From Pseudomonas moorei (GTDB taxonomy: Bacteria; Pseudomonadota; Gammaproteobacteria; Pseudomonadales; Pseudomonadaceae), in assembly GCF_008801475.1 (NCBI RefSeq), contig NZ_VZPP01000002.1:248001-312000 (forward strand): a stretch of DNA of 64,000 bases, read 5' to 3'. Numbering within the stretch: the first letter of the stretch is position 1; every line of letters starts with the position of its first letter. Shown here piece by piece: positions 1-8,961 of the stretch. A program made the position numbers and the translations under genes. Under the pieces are notes generated by a model. It made no database searches. It was given only the letters and a program-made list of their open reading frames with translations, and was not told where the DNA came from.

Positions 1-1
1 G

Positions 2-490
2 GCCCAGCAACCGCTGTTTCGCCGCGCCAGACACATCTCTCTTTATCTGCCCACCGACGGTGAAATCGATCCGCGCCTGCTGCTGCGTGCCGCCCAGCGT
101 CGGGGCAAGGCCACCTATCTGCCGGTGCTCAGCGCCTGGCCGCGCACCAAAATGGTGTTCCAGCGCATTCGCCTCGGCGAAAAACTCAAACCCAATCGCT
201 TCCGGATTCTCGAACCCAGGCACAACCTCGCCCGACAACGCAAAGTCTGGGCGCTGGACCTAGTGCTGCTGCCATTGGTGGGATTTGACGATGTCGGCGG
301 ACGCCTGGGCATGGGCGGCGGCTTCTATGATCGCAGTCTGGCCTATCTATCGCGCCGTCATGACTGGCGCAAACCGACGCTGCTGGGGCTGGCCCATGAA
401 TGCCAGAAGGTAGAGCGCCTGGCTCAGGCGAGCTGGGATGTACCGTTGCAGGGCACGGTGACAGACAAGGCTTGGTATTACGCAGGCTAG
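2..490 (+). CDS. ygfA: 5-formyltetrahydrofolate cyclo-ligase (5' end outside window)
   Basis: This is the C-terminal part of the enzyme that converts 5-formyl-THF to 5,10-methenyl-THF with ATP, a folate-recycling step in the cytoplasm. The frame is open from base 2 without a start, so the gene begins upstream of the window. The family signature GMGGGFYDRSL is at about 309-341, preceded by a DLVLLPLVGFD block typical of the family. The C-terminus is of normal form, so only the N-terminal portion is missing. In pseudomonads this gene usually follows zapA and the 6S RNA gene, which would lie just outside. It converges with the small gene at 525-680. Confidence 0.93.
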   Translation, partial: AQQPLFRRARHISLYLPTDGEIDPRLLLRAAQRRGKATYLPVLSAWPRTKMVFQRIRLGEKLKPNRFRILEPRHNLARQRKVWALDLVLLPLVGFDDVGGRLGMGGGFYDRSLAYLSRRHDWRKPTLLGLAHECQKVERLAQASWDVPLQGTVTDKAWYYAG

Positions 491-524
491 ACGCCACCGG
501 AATCAGCGGCGTCGAGAGACGGGT

Positions 525-680
525 TCAGCGTTTGAAAGCGGTCGACTGTTGTTGTAACTGTGCGACTTCGACCGGGGCATCGGTCTTGTTGGTCCACAGG
601 CTTTGGGCATAGCCGGTAGTCACGACCCCAAGGCCGAACAAAATAACCAAAATCCATAGTAAATCCGGTTTGCGTTTCAT
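525..680 (-). CDS. 51-aa single-span membrane protein of unknown function
   Basis: This short gene reads ATG at 680 to TGA at 525. The product begins MKRKPDLLWILVILFGLG, so a short positive N-terminus precedes one hydrophobic segment (about residues 7-25). A short polar tail follows, ending QQQSTAFKR. A purine-rich ribosome site (GGGGGG) lies about 5-10 bases before the ATG. Orientation (positive residues first) suggests an N-in inner membrane peptide, or an uncleaved signal ending near GYA-QS. Its place next to ygfA looks conserved in Pseudomonas, but no function is known to me. Confidence 0.72.
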   Translation of the reverse strand: MKRKPDLLWILVILFGLGVVTTGYAQSLWTNKTDAPVEVAQLQQQSTAFKR

Positions 681-876
681 CGATTGCCCCCCAAAGGCAT
701 ATCAACACGATGACAGCAGCGGTTTCCGTTTGTAGGCCGTGCAGCAGCGTCAAGCTCTAAAGGCCGGCATTTTGCGACAACGTGAACCGGCACGCAAATG
801 CTGGCGTCAACCGACTGTCGGTTTGTCATAAAATGGCCGGACAAGCCGCCCAATGACCTCGCAAGGAGCTAAAACC

Positions 877-1326
877 ATGGCCTATTGGCTGATGAAATCC
901 GAGCCCGACGAACTCTCGATCAAAGGTCTGGAGAAGCTCGGCAAAGCGCGCTGGGACGGGGTTCGCAACTATCAGGCGCGCAATTTCCTAAGGGCCATGG
1001 CGGTCGGCGACGAGTTCTTCTTCTACCATTCCAGCTGCCCCGAGCCGGGGATTGCCGGGATTGGCAAGATCGTTGAATCCGCTTATCCGGACCCGACGGC
1101 GCTGGAACCAGAAAGCCACTACTTCGACCCAAAAGCCTCACCGGAGAAAAACGCCTGGAGCGCGATTGATGTCGCGCACGTCGAGACGTTTCCCAGGGTC
1201 TTGAAGCTCGATTACCTGAAACAGCAGCCCGCACTGGCGCAAATGCCACTGGTGCAGAAAGGCAGTCGATTGTCGGTAATGCCGGTGACCGCCGAACAAT
1301 GGGCAGCCGTCCTCGATTTACGCTAA
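877..1326 (+). CDS. EVE domain-containing protein (thymocyte nuclear protein 1 family)
   Basis: This 149-aa protein consists of a single EVE domain, a PUA-like fold thought to bind modified bases in DNA or RNA. The start MAYWLMKSEPDEL and the run RWDGVRNYQARNFLR with GDEFFFYHSS are characteristic of the family. The ATG at 877 was chosen over an upstream in-frame start at 853 because AAGGAG sits at 861-866 with good spacing. It lies alone between a small convergent-side gene and the exporter operon. Bacterial EVE proteins are often single housekeeping genes like this one; the physiological ligand is not established. Confidence 0.9.
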   Translation: MAYWLMKSEPDELSIKGLEKLGKARWDGVRNYQARNFLRAMAVGDEFFFYHSSCPEPGIAGIGKIVESAYPDPTALEPESHYFDPKASPEKNAWSAIDVAHVETFPRVLKLDYLKQQPALAQMPLVQKGSRLSVMPVTAEQWAAVLDLR

Positions 1327-1458
1327 ATAAAACAGAAGGCGCCGATCGTCCTCCTTTGCCTGACCAATCAGGTTAGGCTTGCCCCTCAGTTGACTGGTAT
1401 CAAATCGCCCCGGCGCTCGATCAACCAGACTAGGACGCAACAGCCGCAGGATGCCCGC

Positions 1459-2424
1459 ATGTCTACCCACAGTCGCTCTTCGATTTTCTTCGCCAGTTCG
1501 TTGATGGTTTTGCTGTTGGCCGCCGGTGGTTTCGGTTACTGGAAGTCAATGCATGACCGGCTGCCCGAAGGCTTGTACGTCGGCAATGGCCGCCTTGAAG
1601 CCACCGAAGTGCAGATCGCCAGCAAGACACCCGGACGCCTGGCAGAGGTGTTCGTCGATGAAGGCGACAAGGTCACCAAGGGCCAACTGCTGGCCCGCAT
1701 GGATACCCGCACCCTCGAAGCCCAGCGCAACCAGGCTGAAGCCGAGGTGCTGCGTGCGCGGGAAAACCTGTCCGCCGCCCAGGCCAACGTGCAACTGCGC
1801 CAGAGCGAACAACTGCTGGCTCAACAGGAGCTCAAGCGCTCCCAGGAACTGATAAAGCACGGTTTCGTCAGCAGCCAGGTCGTCGATCAACAACAGGCGC
1901 GCCTGGACACAGGCGTTGCCGCAGTCGCCGCTTCCAGAGCCCAGGTATCGGCGGTCAGCGCGACGATTGGCGCAGCCCAGGCCCAAGTGGCGATGTTGAC
2001 CAGCGAAATCGATGACAGCAGCCTGCGAGCCCCCATCGACGGGGTCATCCAGTTGCGCATGGCCGAACCCGGCGAGGTGCTGGGTGCCGGCGGACGGGTG
2101 CTATTGCTGATAGACCCCAGCGACCAGTACATGAACCTCTACCTTCCAGCTTCCATTACCGGACGCCTGGCGGTTGGCGATGATGCTCGGATCCTGCTCG
2201 ACGCCCTGCCCGACCACCCGCAACCCGCCAAAATCAGCTTCGTCGCCGCCAAGTCGCAATTCACCCCCAAGGAAGTCGAAACCCGCGACGAACGGCAAAA
2301 ACTGGTGTTCCGGGTCAAACTGCGCCTGACCGATCCAGGCGCCCTGCCCCAGGCCAAGCCGGGAATGCCCGGAGCCGGTTATGTACGTACCGCGCCGGTC
2401 AATTGGCCGGCCAACCTGCAATGA
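1459..2424 (+). CDS. HlyD-family membrane fusion protein of an ABC exporter (YhiI-like)
   Basis: This 321-aa periplasmic adaptor should link the inner-membrane ABC transporter encoded downstream to an outer membrane channel. An N-terminal anchor (about residues 8-27) is followed by a lipoyl-type barrel (YVGNGRLEATEVQIASKTPGR region) and a long Gln/Ala/Glu-rich coiled coil (about 85-190). The second barrel half includes DSSLRAPIDGVI. The ATG at 1459 is preferred over the GTG/ATG-like start at 1390 because it gives a normal anchor. The stop overlaps the next ATG (ATGA at 2421-2424), so the three exporter genes form an operon. Gene order matches E. coli yhiI-rbbA-yhhJ. Confidence 0.9.
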   Translation: MSTHSRSSIFFASSLMVLLLAAGGFGYWKSMHDRLPEGLYVGNGRLEATEVQIASKTPGRLAEVFVDEGDKVTKGQLLARMDTRTLEAQRNQAEAEVLRARENLSAAQANVQLRQSEQLLAQQELKRSQELIKHGFVSSQVVDQQQARLDTGVAAVAASRAQVSAVSATIGAAQAQVAMLTSEIDDSSLRAPIDGVIQLRMAEPGEVLGAGGRVLLLIDPSDQYMNLYLPASITGRLAVGDDARILLDALPDHPQPAKISFVAAKSQFTPKEVETRDERQKLVFRVKLRLTDPGALPQAKPGMPGAGYVRTAPVNWPANLQ

Positions 2425-5144
2425 CTGCCCTGGCGCTGCAAGCCACTGGCATCAACCACCTTTACGGCAAACAGCAGGCCCTGACCGACATCAGTTTCAG
2501 CCTGCCCACCGGCACACGCTGCGGCCTGATCGGCCCGGACGGTGCCGGCAAGTCGAGTTTGCTGGGTTTGATCGCAGGCGTGAAAACCCTGCAACAAGGT
2601 CAATTGAACGTGCTTGACGGCTCGATTCAGGACCGTCGCCATCGCAATAGCCTCTACTCGCGTATCGCCTTCATGCCTCAGGGCCTGGGCGGCAACCTTT
2701 ATCCTGAATTGTCGATCAGCGAGAACATCCAGTTTTTCGCCACGCTGTTCGGCCTTTCAAAAGCCGAATGCGACCAGCGCAGGCACAGCTTGCTGCTGGC
2801 CACCGACCTGTTGCACTTTGCCGATCGCCCGGCCGGCAAACTGTCTGGCGGCATGAAGCAGAAGCTCGGGCTCTGCTGTGCGCTGATCCACGAGCCGGAC
2901 CTGCTGATCCTCGACGAACCGACCACAGGCGTCGATCCCTTGTCCCGGCGGCGCTTCTGGGAACTGGTGGACGATGTGCGGCGTCAACGCCCGCAACTGA
3001 CACTGCTGGTCGCTACCGCGTACATGGAAGAGGCCGAGCAATTCGAACATTGCCTGATGCTCGACGGCGGTCGGTTGATTGCCACGGGCCTGAGCAGCGA
3101 ATTGGCCGCCGTCACGCCCGGCGGCAAACTCGACGAGGCGTTCACACATTTCCAGGGCGACAGTGGCCACGACAACCAGCCGCTGGTGATTCCTCCCCGG
3201 ACCGGCTCCACTACTGACATTGCCATCGAGGCCCACGACCTGACCCTGCGCTTTGGCGATTTTACCGCCGTGGACAAGGTCAGCTTCGCCATCGGTCGCG
3301 GCGAAATTTTCGGCTTCCTCGGCTCCAATGGCTGCGGCAAAACCACCACCATGAAAGTCCTCACCGGGCTGATGCCGGCCAGCGAAGGCAGCGCCACGTT
3401 GCTGGGTAATCCGGTGAACGCCAAGGACCTGGCCACGCGAAAACGGGTCGGTTTCATGTCCCAGAGCTTCTCGCTGTATGGCGAGCTCAGCGTGCGGCAA
3501 AACCTGGATTTGCATGCACGCCTGTTCGATTTGCCCAAGGCCGATAGCGTCCGGCGCATCGACGAACTGATCCAGCGCTTCAACCTGGGCGGTGTGGCCG
3601 ACCAACAGTCCGGCGCCTTGCCGTTGGGCTTGCGCCAACGGCTGTCACTGGCCGTCGCGGTGTTGCATCGACCGGAAGTCCTGATCCTCGACGAACCCAC
3701 GTCCGGTGTCGACCCGGCGGCGCGAGACGACTTTTGGCGACTGCTGATCGAACTGTCGCGCGAGCAAGGCGTGACGATTTTCCTCTCCACCCACTTCATG
3801 AACGAAGCCCAGCGCTGCGACCGCATTTCACTGATGCACGCCGGCAAGGTGCTGGCTTGTGACACCCCGGCAGCACTGCAACGACAGTTCAACGGCGAAA
3901 CCCTGGAGGCTGCGTTTGTCACCTGTCTGGAACAGGCTCAAGGAACGGCCGAGACACCGACTCCGCCAGCCCCGGTCGACGCACCTGTCACAGCGGCCAA
4001 GCCAATGAAAGAGCGCGGTTTCAGTGTCGGGCGACTGGTGGCAGTGGCCACCCGCGAAGGCAAGGAGTTGCTGCGCGACAAAGTGCGAATGGCATTTGCC
4101 ATGCTGGGAGCCATTTTCATGATGGTGATCTTCGGCTATGGCATTTCGCTGGATGTGGAAAACCTCGCTTTCGCCGTGTTCGATCAAGACCAGACGCCGC
4201 AAAGCCGCACCTACCTGGAGGCCTTTCGCAGCTCTCGCTACTTCGCCGAACAATTCCCCATCCGCGACACGAAAGAACTGCATCGACGCCTTCAGCGTTC
4301 GGAAATCAAACTCGCGTTGGAGATCCCGCCTGGCTTTGGTCGCGACCTGTACGCCGGACGCCAACCCACTGTGGCGGCCTGGCTGGATGGGGGCATGCCG
4401 TTTCGTGCCGAGACCAGTCGCAACTATGTGGAAGCGGTGCACCAGTCAGATCTGGAGCGACTGGCCGAACAGAGCAGCCCCGCACTGAATACCCCCGCAG
4501 CAGCCAAACTCGAAACCCGATTCCGCTACAACCAGGACGTGGTCAGCGTCAACGCCATCGGCCCCGGGGTGATGGCGCTGATCCTCGCGTTCATCCCGGC
4601 CATGTTGACGGCCCTGGGGATCGTGCGGGAGAAAGAACTGGGGTCGATCACCAACTTCTACGCCACGCCGCTCACCCGCCTGGAATTCCTGCTGGGCAAA
4701 CAGGCGCCGTATCTGGCGATCAGCCTGATCAATCTGGCCGTGCTGACGGCGATGAACCGCTGGCTGTTCGGCGTGCCCTTCAAGGGCAGCGGCCTCACCC
4801 TGGCCTTCGGCGGACTGCTCTACGTATTGGCCACGACCAGCATGGGGCTGTTGATCTCGGCGTTCACCCGGACCCAGATCGCCGCCATCCTCGGCACCAT
4901 GATCATCACCAGTCTGCCAACCATCCAGTTTTCCGGGCTGATCGTGCCGCGCTCTTCTCTTGAGGGTGCGGCGGCGGTGATGGGGATGTTGTTTCCGGCG
5001 GGCTATTTCCTCGATATCACCGTCGGCACTTTCACCAAAGCGCTGGACCTGCGGCAGTTGTGGCCGCAATGCCTGGCGCTGTTCGGGTTTTTTCTCGGGT
5101 TTACCGGGCTGAGCCTGATCATGCTGAAAAAGCAGGAGGCCTGA
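2421..5144 (+). CDS. rbbA: ABC transporter with two ATPase domains fused to a permease (RbbA-like)
   Basis: This 907-aa fusion has two nucleotide-binding domains followed by an ABC-2 type membrane domain. Domain 1 has Walker A GPDGAGKSS (about 38-46), signature LSGGMKQKL and LILDEPTTGVDP. Domain 2 has Walker A GSNGCGKTT, a relaxed signature LPLGLRQRL and LILDEPTSGVDP. A Pro-rich linker leads to a permease domain (from about residue 530) with one early and five late membrane spans. The length equals E. coli RbbA (about 911 aa), which was described as a ribosome-bound ATPase, while the genetic context here (HlyD before, permease after) argues for an exporter. The substrate is unknown. It overlaps both neighbours by 1-4 bases. 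Confidence 0.9.
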   Translation: MTALALQATGINHLYGKQQALTDISFSLPTGTRCGLIGPDGAGKSSLLGLIAGVKTLQQGQLNVLDGSIQDRRHRNSLYSRIAFMPQGLGGNLYPELSISENIQFFATLFGLSKAECDQRRHSLLLATDLLHFADRPAGKLSGGMKQKLGLCCALIHEPDLLILDEPTTGVDPLSRRRFWELVDDVRRQRPQLTLLVATAYMEEAEQFEHCLMLDGGRLIATGLSSELAAVTPGGKLDEAFTHFQGDSGHDNQPLVIPPRTGSTTDIAIEAHDLTLRFGDFTAVDKVSFAIGRGEIFGFLGSNGCGKTTTMKVLTGLMPASEGSATLLGNPVNAKDLATRKRVGFMSQSFSLYGELSVRQNLDLHARLFDLPKADSVRRIDELIQRFNLGGVADQQSGALPLGLRQRLSLAVAVLHRPEVLILDEPTSGVDPAARDDFWRLLIELSREQGVTIFLSTHFMNEAQRCDRISLMHAGKVLACDTPAALQRQFNGETLEAAFVTCLEQAQGTAETPTPPAPVDAPVTAAKPMKERGFSVGRLVAVATREGKELLRDKVRMAFAMLGAIFMMVIFGYGISLDVENLAFAVFDQDQTPQSRTYLEAFRSSRYFAEQFPIRDTKELHRRLQRSEIKLALEIPPGFGRDLYAGRQPTVAAWLDGGMPFRAETSRNYVEAVHQSDLERLAEQSSPALNTPAAAKLETRFRYNQDVVSVNAIGPGVMALILAFIPAMLTALGIVREKELGSITNFYATPLTRLEFLLGKQAPYLAISLINLAVLTAMNRWLFGVPFKGSGLTLAFGGLLYVLATTSMGLLISAFTRTQIAAILGTMIITSLPTIQFSGLIVPRSSLEGAAAVMGMLFPAGYFLDITVGTFTKALDLRQLWPQCLALFGFFLGFTGLSLIMLKKQEA

Positions 5145-6262
5145 TGCACAAGCTTGCTCACATCTTGCGTCTGGGCATCAAGGAACTGACCAGCTTGCGG
5201 CACGACAGCGTATTGCTGGTGTTTCTGTTCTACGCCTTCACCGTGGCGATCTACATGCCGGCCGCCGGTTCGGTGATCGGCGTGCACAACGCCAGCGTGG
5301 CGATGGTGGACGAGGATCACAGTCACTTGTCACGACAACTGGCCCAGGCCCTGCAACCGCCGGAGTTTCAGCGCCCTGTGCCGCTGCCTTACGGACAACT
5401 CGACCAGGTCCTGGACAGTGGCCGGTACACCTTTGTGATCAATGTGCCGGCGAATTTTCAGACGGATTTGTTGGCCGGTCGCCAGCCTGCGGTGCAGGTG
5501 AACGTCGATGCCACGGCCATGAGCCAGGCATTCATGGGGGCCGGCTACATCGGGCGGATATTCCAGCGCGAATTGCTGACCTACAGTGGTCAAAGCGATC
5601 CCGCCAGCCAGGCGCCGATCCTGCTGACCACCCGCTCGCTGTTCAACACCAACCTGGAAGGTGGCTGGTTCCTGGCCGTGATTCAGATCGTCAACAACAT
5701 CACCATCCTCGCCATCATCCTCACCGGCACGGCGCTGCTGCGTGAGCGCGAACACGGCACCCTCGACCATTTGCTGGTGCTGCCGCTGACGGCACTGGAG
5801 ATCATGCTGGCGAAAATCTGGAGCAACATGCTCGTCGTCGTGGTGTGCACCTGGATCTCACTGGAAGTGATCGTCAAAGGCGCACTCGGCGTGCCGCTGG
5901 CCGGCTCCATGGGTCTGTTTTTGATGGTGACCGCGGTTTATCTGTTCGCCAGTACGGCGCTGGGGATTTTCCTCGCGACCCTGGCCCGGTCGACACCGCA
6001 GTTCGGCCTGCTGGCCATTCCGGTCATCATTCCGATGCTGCTGCTGTCCGGTGGCAGCACGCCGCTCGACAGCATGCCGCAATGGTTGCAATGGGTGATG
6101 CAGGGGTCGCCATCGACACATTTCGTCAGCCTTGGCGCCGCGATCCTGTTTCGCGACGCCGGGCTGAGCGTGGTGTGGCCGGACTTGCTCGAGCTCGCCG
6201 GCATCGGCCTGCTGTTCTTTGCGATCGCGCTGATGCGGTTTCGCAAGAGCCTGGCGTCCTGA
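5144..6262 (+). CDS. yhhJ: ABC-2 type permease (YhhJ-like)
   Basis: This 372-aa inner membrane protein forms the second permease half of the exporter. One N-terminal span (about 20-42) precedes a periplasmic domain with DEDHSHLSRQLAQAL. Five to six spans follow in the C-terminal half, including the TGTALLREREHGTLDHLLVLP motif typical of ABC-2 permeases. The ATG at 5144 overlaps the rbbA stop (TGATG), with AGGAGG just upstream, so translation is probably coupled. It is homologous to the permease domain of the preceding fusion protein, suggesting a heterodimeric membrane pore. It converges with the FliL-like gene, with about 35 bases between and no obvious hairpin. Confidence 0.88.
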   Translation: MHKLAHILRLGIKELTSLRHDSVLLVFLFYAFTVAIYMPAAGSVIGVHNASVAMVDEDHSHLSRQLAQALQPPEFQRPVPLPYGQLDQVLDSGRYTFVINVPANFQTDLLAGRQPAVQVNVDATAMSQAFMGAGYIGRIFQRELLTYSGQSDPASQAPILLTTRSLFNTNLEGGWFLAVIQIVNNITILAIILTGTALLREREHGTLDHLLVLPLTALEIMLAKIWSNMLVVVVCTWISLEVIVKGALGVPLAGSMGLFLMVTAVYLFASTALGIFLATLARSTPQFGLLAIPVIIPMLLLSGGSTPLDSMPQWLQWVMQGSPSTHFVSLGAAILFRDAGLSVVWPDLLELAGIGLLFFAIALMRFRKSLAS

Positions 6263-6296
6263 AGCGCTGCTCAAGCCAATGCCTGTAGATCCAGCG

Positions 6297-6704
6297 TTAC
6301 TGGATGATCAGATTGTTGAACAACAGATCCTCGACCACCGGCTTGCCGGTTTCGTCATTCATGACTTGCTGGGTTTGCTTCAGGGCTTCCTGACGTAGTT
6401 TTTCCTTGGCTTCGACGTTGTTCATCGTCTCGGTGGTCTGCTGGGCAAACAGCGCCACCAGTTGATTGCGGATCAGCGGTTCATTGGCTTTCACCGCTTT
6501 GGTGGCCTCGTCACCGGTCACGCGCAACGCCACGTCGGCCTTGTAGACCTTGAGCTTCGGCGTGCCGTCCAACCCATAGTTGCCCACGAACGGCGGGCTG
6601 AGGGTGATGTAGTTGACCTTCGGAGCCTCACCTTCTTTTGCCTCTTCGGCCACCGCTGCCACAGGCAGAGACAGGGCCAGCATCAACACGATCCACGCTT
6701 TCAC
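6297..6704 (-). CDS. FliL-family protein (flagellar basal body-associated-like, orphan)
   Basis: This 135-aa protein has a signal-like N-terminus (MKAWIVLMLALSLPVAAVA-EEA) and a FliL-type periplasmic domain (YITLSPPFVGNYG, then KVYKADVALRVTG, ending VEDLLFNNLIIQ). The start is a GTG at 6704, chosen because AAGGAG lies 7 bases upstream; longer forms lack a ribosome site. Canonical FliL sits in flagellar operons and modulates the stator; this copy is outside any flagellar cluster, so it is a paralogue whose role is uncertain. It is separated from the divergent oxidoreductase gene by 150 bases. Confidence 0.8.
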   Translation of the reverse strand: MKAWIVLMLALSLPVAAVAEEAKEGEAPKVNYITLSPPFVGNYGLDGTPKLKVYKADVALRVTGDEATKAVKANEPLIRNQLVALFAQQTTETMNNVEAKEKLRQEALKQTQQVMNDETGKPVVEDLLFNNLIIQ

Positions 6705-6854
6705 AATTCGCTCCTTATCCGGTTTGCGGCCTAGCATAACGACCCGCCGCTCAAGCACAAGCTTATGGCTGACTATCAGGGCCGGGCATGCTCGTTGACC
6801 CATCGACTCACACACCTACACTTATCGGCCATCACTCCCAAAGGAATAGCCCTG

Positions 6855-7832
6855 ATGAAAGCCGTGCTGTGCAAAGCCTTCGGCCCCGCCGAATCGCTGG
6901 TGCTGGAAGACGTCGCCAGTCCTGTCGCGAAGAAGAACGAAATCCTGCTGGACGTGCACGCCGCCGGGGTGAATTTCCCGGACACGCTGATCATCGAGGG
7001 CAAATACCAGTTCAAACCGCCCTTCCCGTTTTCTCCGGGTGGCGAGGCCGCCGGCGTGGTGAGCGCGGTAGGCGAAAAGGTCAGCCACCTGAAAGTCGGT
7101 GACCGGGTCATGGCCCTGACCGGTTGGGGCAGTTTCGCCGAACAGGTCGCGGTGCCGGGCTACAACGTGCTGCCGATTCCGCCTTCCATGGACTTCAATA
7201 CTGCCGCCGCCTTCAGCATGACCTACGGCACCTCGATGCATGCGCTCAAGCAACGGGGCAACCTGCAACCGGGTGAAACCCTGCTGGTTCTCGGCGCTTC
7301 CGGCGGTGTCGGCCTGGCCGCCGTGGAAATCGGCAAAGCCATGGGCGCTCGGGTCATCGCCGCCGCCAGCAGCGCGGAAAAACTCGCCGTGGCCAAGGCC
7401 GCCGGTGCCGATGAACTGATCAACTACAGCGAAACCAGCCTCAAGGACGAAATCAAACGCCTGACCGATGGCCAGGGCGCCGACGTGATCTACGACCCGG
7501 TGGGCGGCGACCTGTTCGACCAGGCCGTCCGCGCCATCGCCTGGAACGGCCGCCTGCTGGTGGTTGGCTTTGCCAGTGGGCGTATCCCTGAACTGCCGGT
7601 GAACCTGGCCTTGCTCAAGGGCGCAGCGGTGCTTGGTGTGTTCTGGGGCTCGTTCGCCCAGCGCCAGCCTCAGGACAACGCGGCAAACTTCCAGCAATTG
7701 TTCGGCTGGTTTGCCGAAGGCAAGTTGAAGCCACTGGTATCGCAGGTCTACCCGTTGAGCAACGCCGCACAGGCCATCAATGACCTCGGCCAGCGCAAGG
7801 CCGTCGGGAAAGTCGTGGTGCAGGTTCGCTGA
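6855..7832 (+). CDS. NADPH:quinone oxidoreductase family protein (zinc-free MDR)
   Basis: This 325-aa medium-chain reductase should reduce quinones or enone substrates with NADPH in the cytoplasm. The N-terminal GroES-like domain contains VHAAGVNFPDTLIIEGKYQ and FSPGGEAAGVVSAVGE. The Rossmann domain has LVLGASGGVGLAAVEIG. Cysteine ligands for zinc are absent, as expected for the QOR branch. The ATG at 6855 follows AAGGAAT at a suitable distance. It is a single-gene unit ending in a strong terminator at 7849. The real substrate cannot be read from sequence; acyl-CoA or crotonyl-type reductases are alternatives. Confidence 0.88.
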   Translation: MKAVLCKAFGPAESLVLEDVASPVAKKNEILLDVHAAGVNFPDTLIIEGKYQFKPPFPFSPGGEAAGVVSAVGEKVSHLKVGDRVMALTGWGSFAEQVAVPGYNVLPIPPSMDFNTAAAFSMTYGTSMHALKQRGNLQPGETLLVLGASGGVGLAAVEIGKAMGARVIAAASSAEKLAVAKAAGADELINYSETSLKDEIKRLTDGQGADVIYDPVGGDLFDQAVRAIAWNGRLLVVGFASGRIPELPVNLALLKGAAVLGVFWGSFAQRQPQDNAANFQQLFGWFAEGKLKPLVSQVYPLSNAAQAINDLGQRKAVGKVVVQVR

Positions 7833-7848
7833 GCCTTCGCCAGAGACC

Positions 7849-7889
7849 AAAAAAGGCCGGAACAACTGACGAGGTTGTTCTGGCCTTTT
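7849..7889. terminator. Bidirectional intrinsic terminator
   Basis: A long perfect-to-near-perfect stem is formed by AAAAGGCCGGAACAAC and GTTGTTCTGGCCTTTT around a 7-base loop. A and T tracts on both sides let it serve the oxidoreductase (+) and the cyclotransferase (-). Confidence 0.9.
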
Positions 7890-7945
7890 CATTTGTAGCT
7901 CTAAAGCCACGAAGCGGGCGCGCAGGTAATGTTTCCTGCACCCTT

Positions 7946-8614
7946 TCACATCGGCGGAGCATCCGTCTGATCGGACTTTGACTTGCAGCGCTTGAGCCGC
8001 GCTTCCAGATTTCGGTCCGGCATTGCATGGCTACGCAAGGCACGAGCGGTCTGTTCGACATAATCGCGCGTGGTGCCGTAGCGCCCGCAAGCGTTTTCAA
8101 AAACATGACTGAGCACGTGATCCGGCAAGTTACCGGCATAGCTGGGCAGGTGCCGCTCCAGAACGAATCCCAACGCCTGTACCTGGCTACCGTCTTCAAG
8201 TCGGCAATTAAGCCAGTGCGGGCGATAGGACGGAAAGGGCATTTCCCGTTTCCAGAGCGCGTACAGCGAAGCCTCCAGTCGCTCTTCCGGCAATCGGTAG
8301 GCAAATCCACTGCAAGAGCCGCCGCGATCCAGACCAAACACCAGGCCGGGCATTTCCGGCGTGCCGCGATGTTCGTGGGACCACAGGTACAAACCGCGAT
8401 GGTAGCCATGCACCCGCCCGCGAACCCGCTCAACCGCCGTGCATTCGGGGCGCCAGATCAGTGACCCATACGCGAACAACCAGACCGGGCCGCCCTTGTG
8501 GCGTGCCATGGTCGACTGCATCGAGCTGAGCAATTGTTCGTGAGTGAGCTGCGGCCCCAGATCGAGCCGCGGAGGGTAAGCCAGATTCAGAAAAGTCGAT
8601 TCAATGGCTGTCAT
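7946..8614 (-). CDS. ChaC-like gamma-glutamylcyclotransferase
   Basis: This 222-aa cytoplasmic enzyme is predicted to release 5-oxoproline from glutathione or gamma-glutamyl peptides. The family motif WLFAYGSLIWRPE (glycine-rich YGSL loop at about 49-52) is followed by VRGRVHGYHRGLYLWSHEHRGT and MPGLVFGLDRGGSC, both typical of ChaC proteins. The C-terminal helix region (GTTRDYVEQTARALR) is normal. The start at 8614 gives an N-terminus (MTAIESTFLNLAYPP) like related proteins; an upstream alternative at 8656 exists, and no strong ribosome site distinguishes them. It is monocistronic. Confidence 0.85.
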   Translation of the reverse strand: MTAIESTFLNLAYPPRLDLGPQLTHEQLLSSMQSTMARHKGGPVWLFAYGSLIWRPECTAVERVRGRVHGYHRGLYLWSHEHRGTPEMPGLVFGLDRGGSCSGFAYRLPEERLEASLYALWKREMPFPSYRPHWLNCRLEDGSQVQALGFVLERHLPSYAGNLPDHVLSHVFENACGRYGTTRDYVEQTARALRSHAMPDRNLEARLKRCKSKSDQTDAPPM

Positions 8615-8961
8615 GGCGGAAGTGTTCGGCCCCACAAGTATTACAAGATGCAGCAAATTTCGTTACATAGAACATATAGCAGTAACTGTAAAACGAAAAG
8701 TGCTAAGGGATGTATGACACTCGTGATGCCCCTAAATACCGGTTATCACTGCAGCCACCTCGTTTTATATAGCCTAATACCATTTGCGAAATGGCTTAAA
8801 TACCTGAATGACATATGCATAAGCATTCGGCCTGTTCAGGGCAGGTTCATAATGCGCAGGAAGTTTCCTACTAAACTCTCGGATTTTCTGCCTTCCCCGT
8901 TGCCGGGCGTACACGTATAACGCCCCCTCAGGCGTAAGCCATACCGCTTAACAGAGGCTGG
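8615..8961. other. 347-base AT-richer intergenic region upstream of the PagP-like gene
   Basis: This stretch is clearly richer in A/T than its surroundings, for example around 8660-8700 and 8760-8825. It contains no convincing gene on either strand. It presumably carries divergent promoters for the cyclotransferase and the PagP-like gene. I looked for PhoP-type direct repeats and found only isolated half-like TTTA/TAAA elements, not a spaced pair. Confidence 0.5.
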
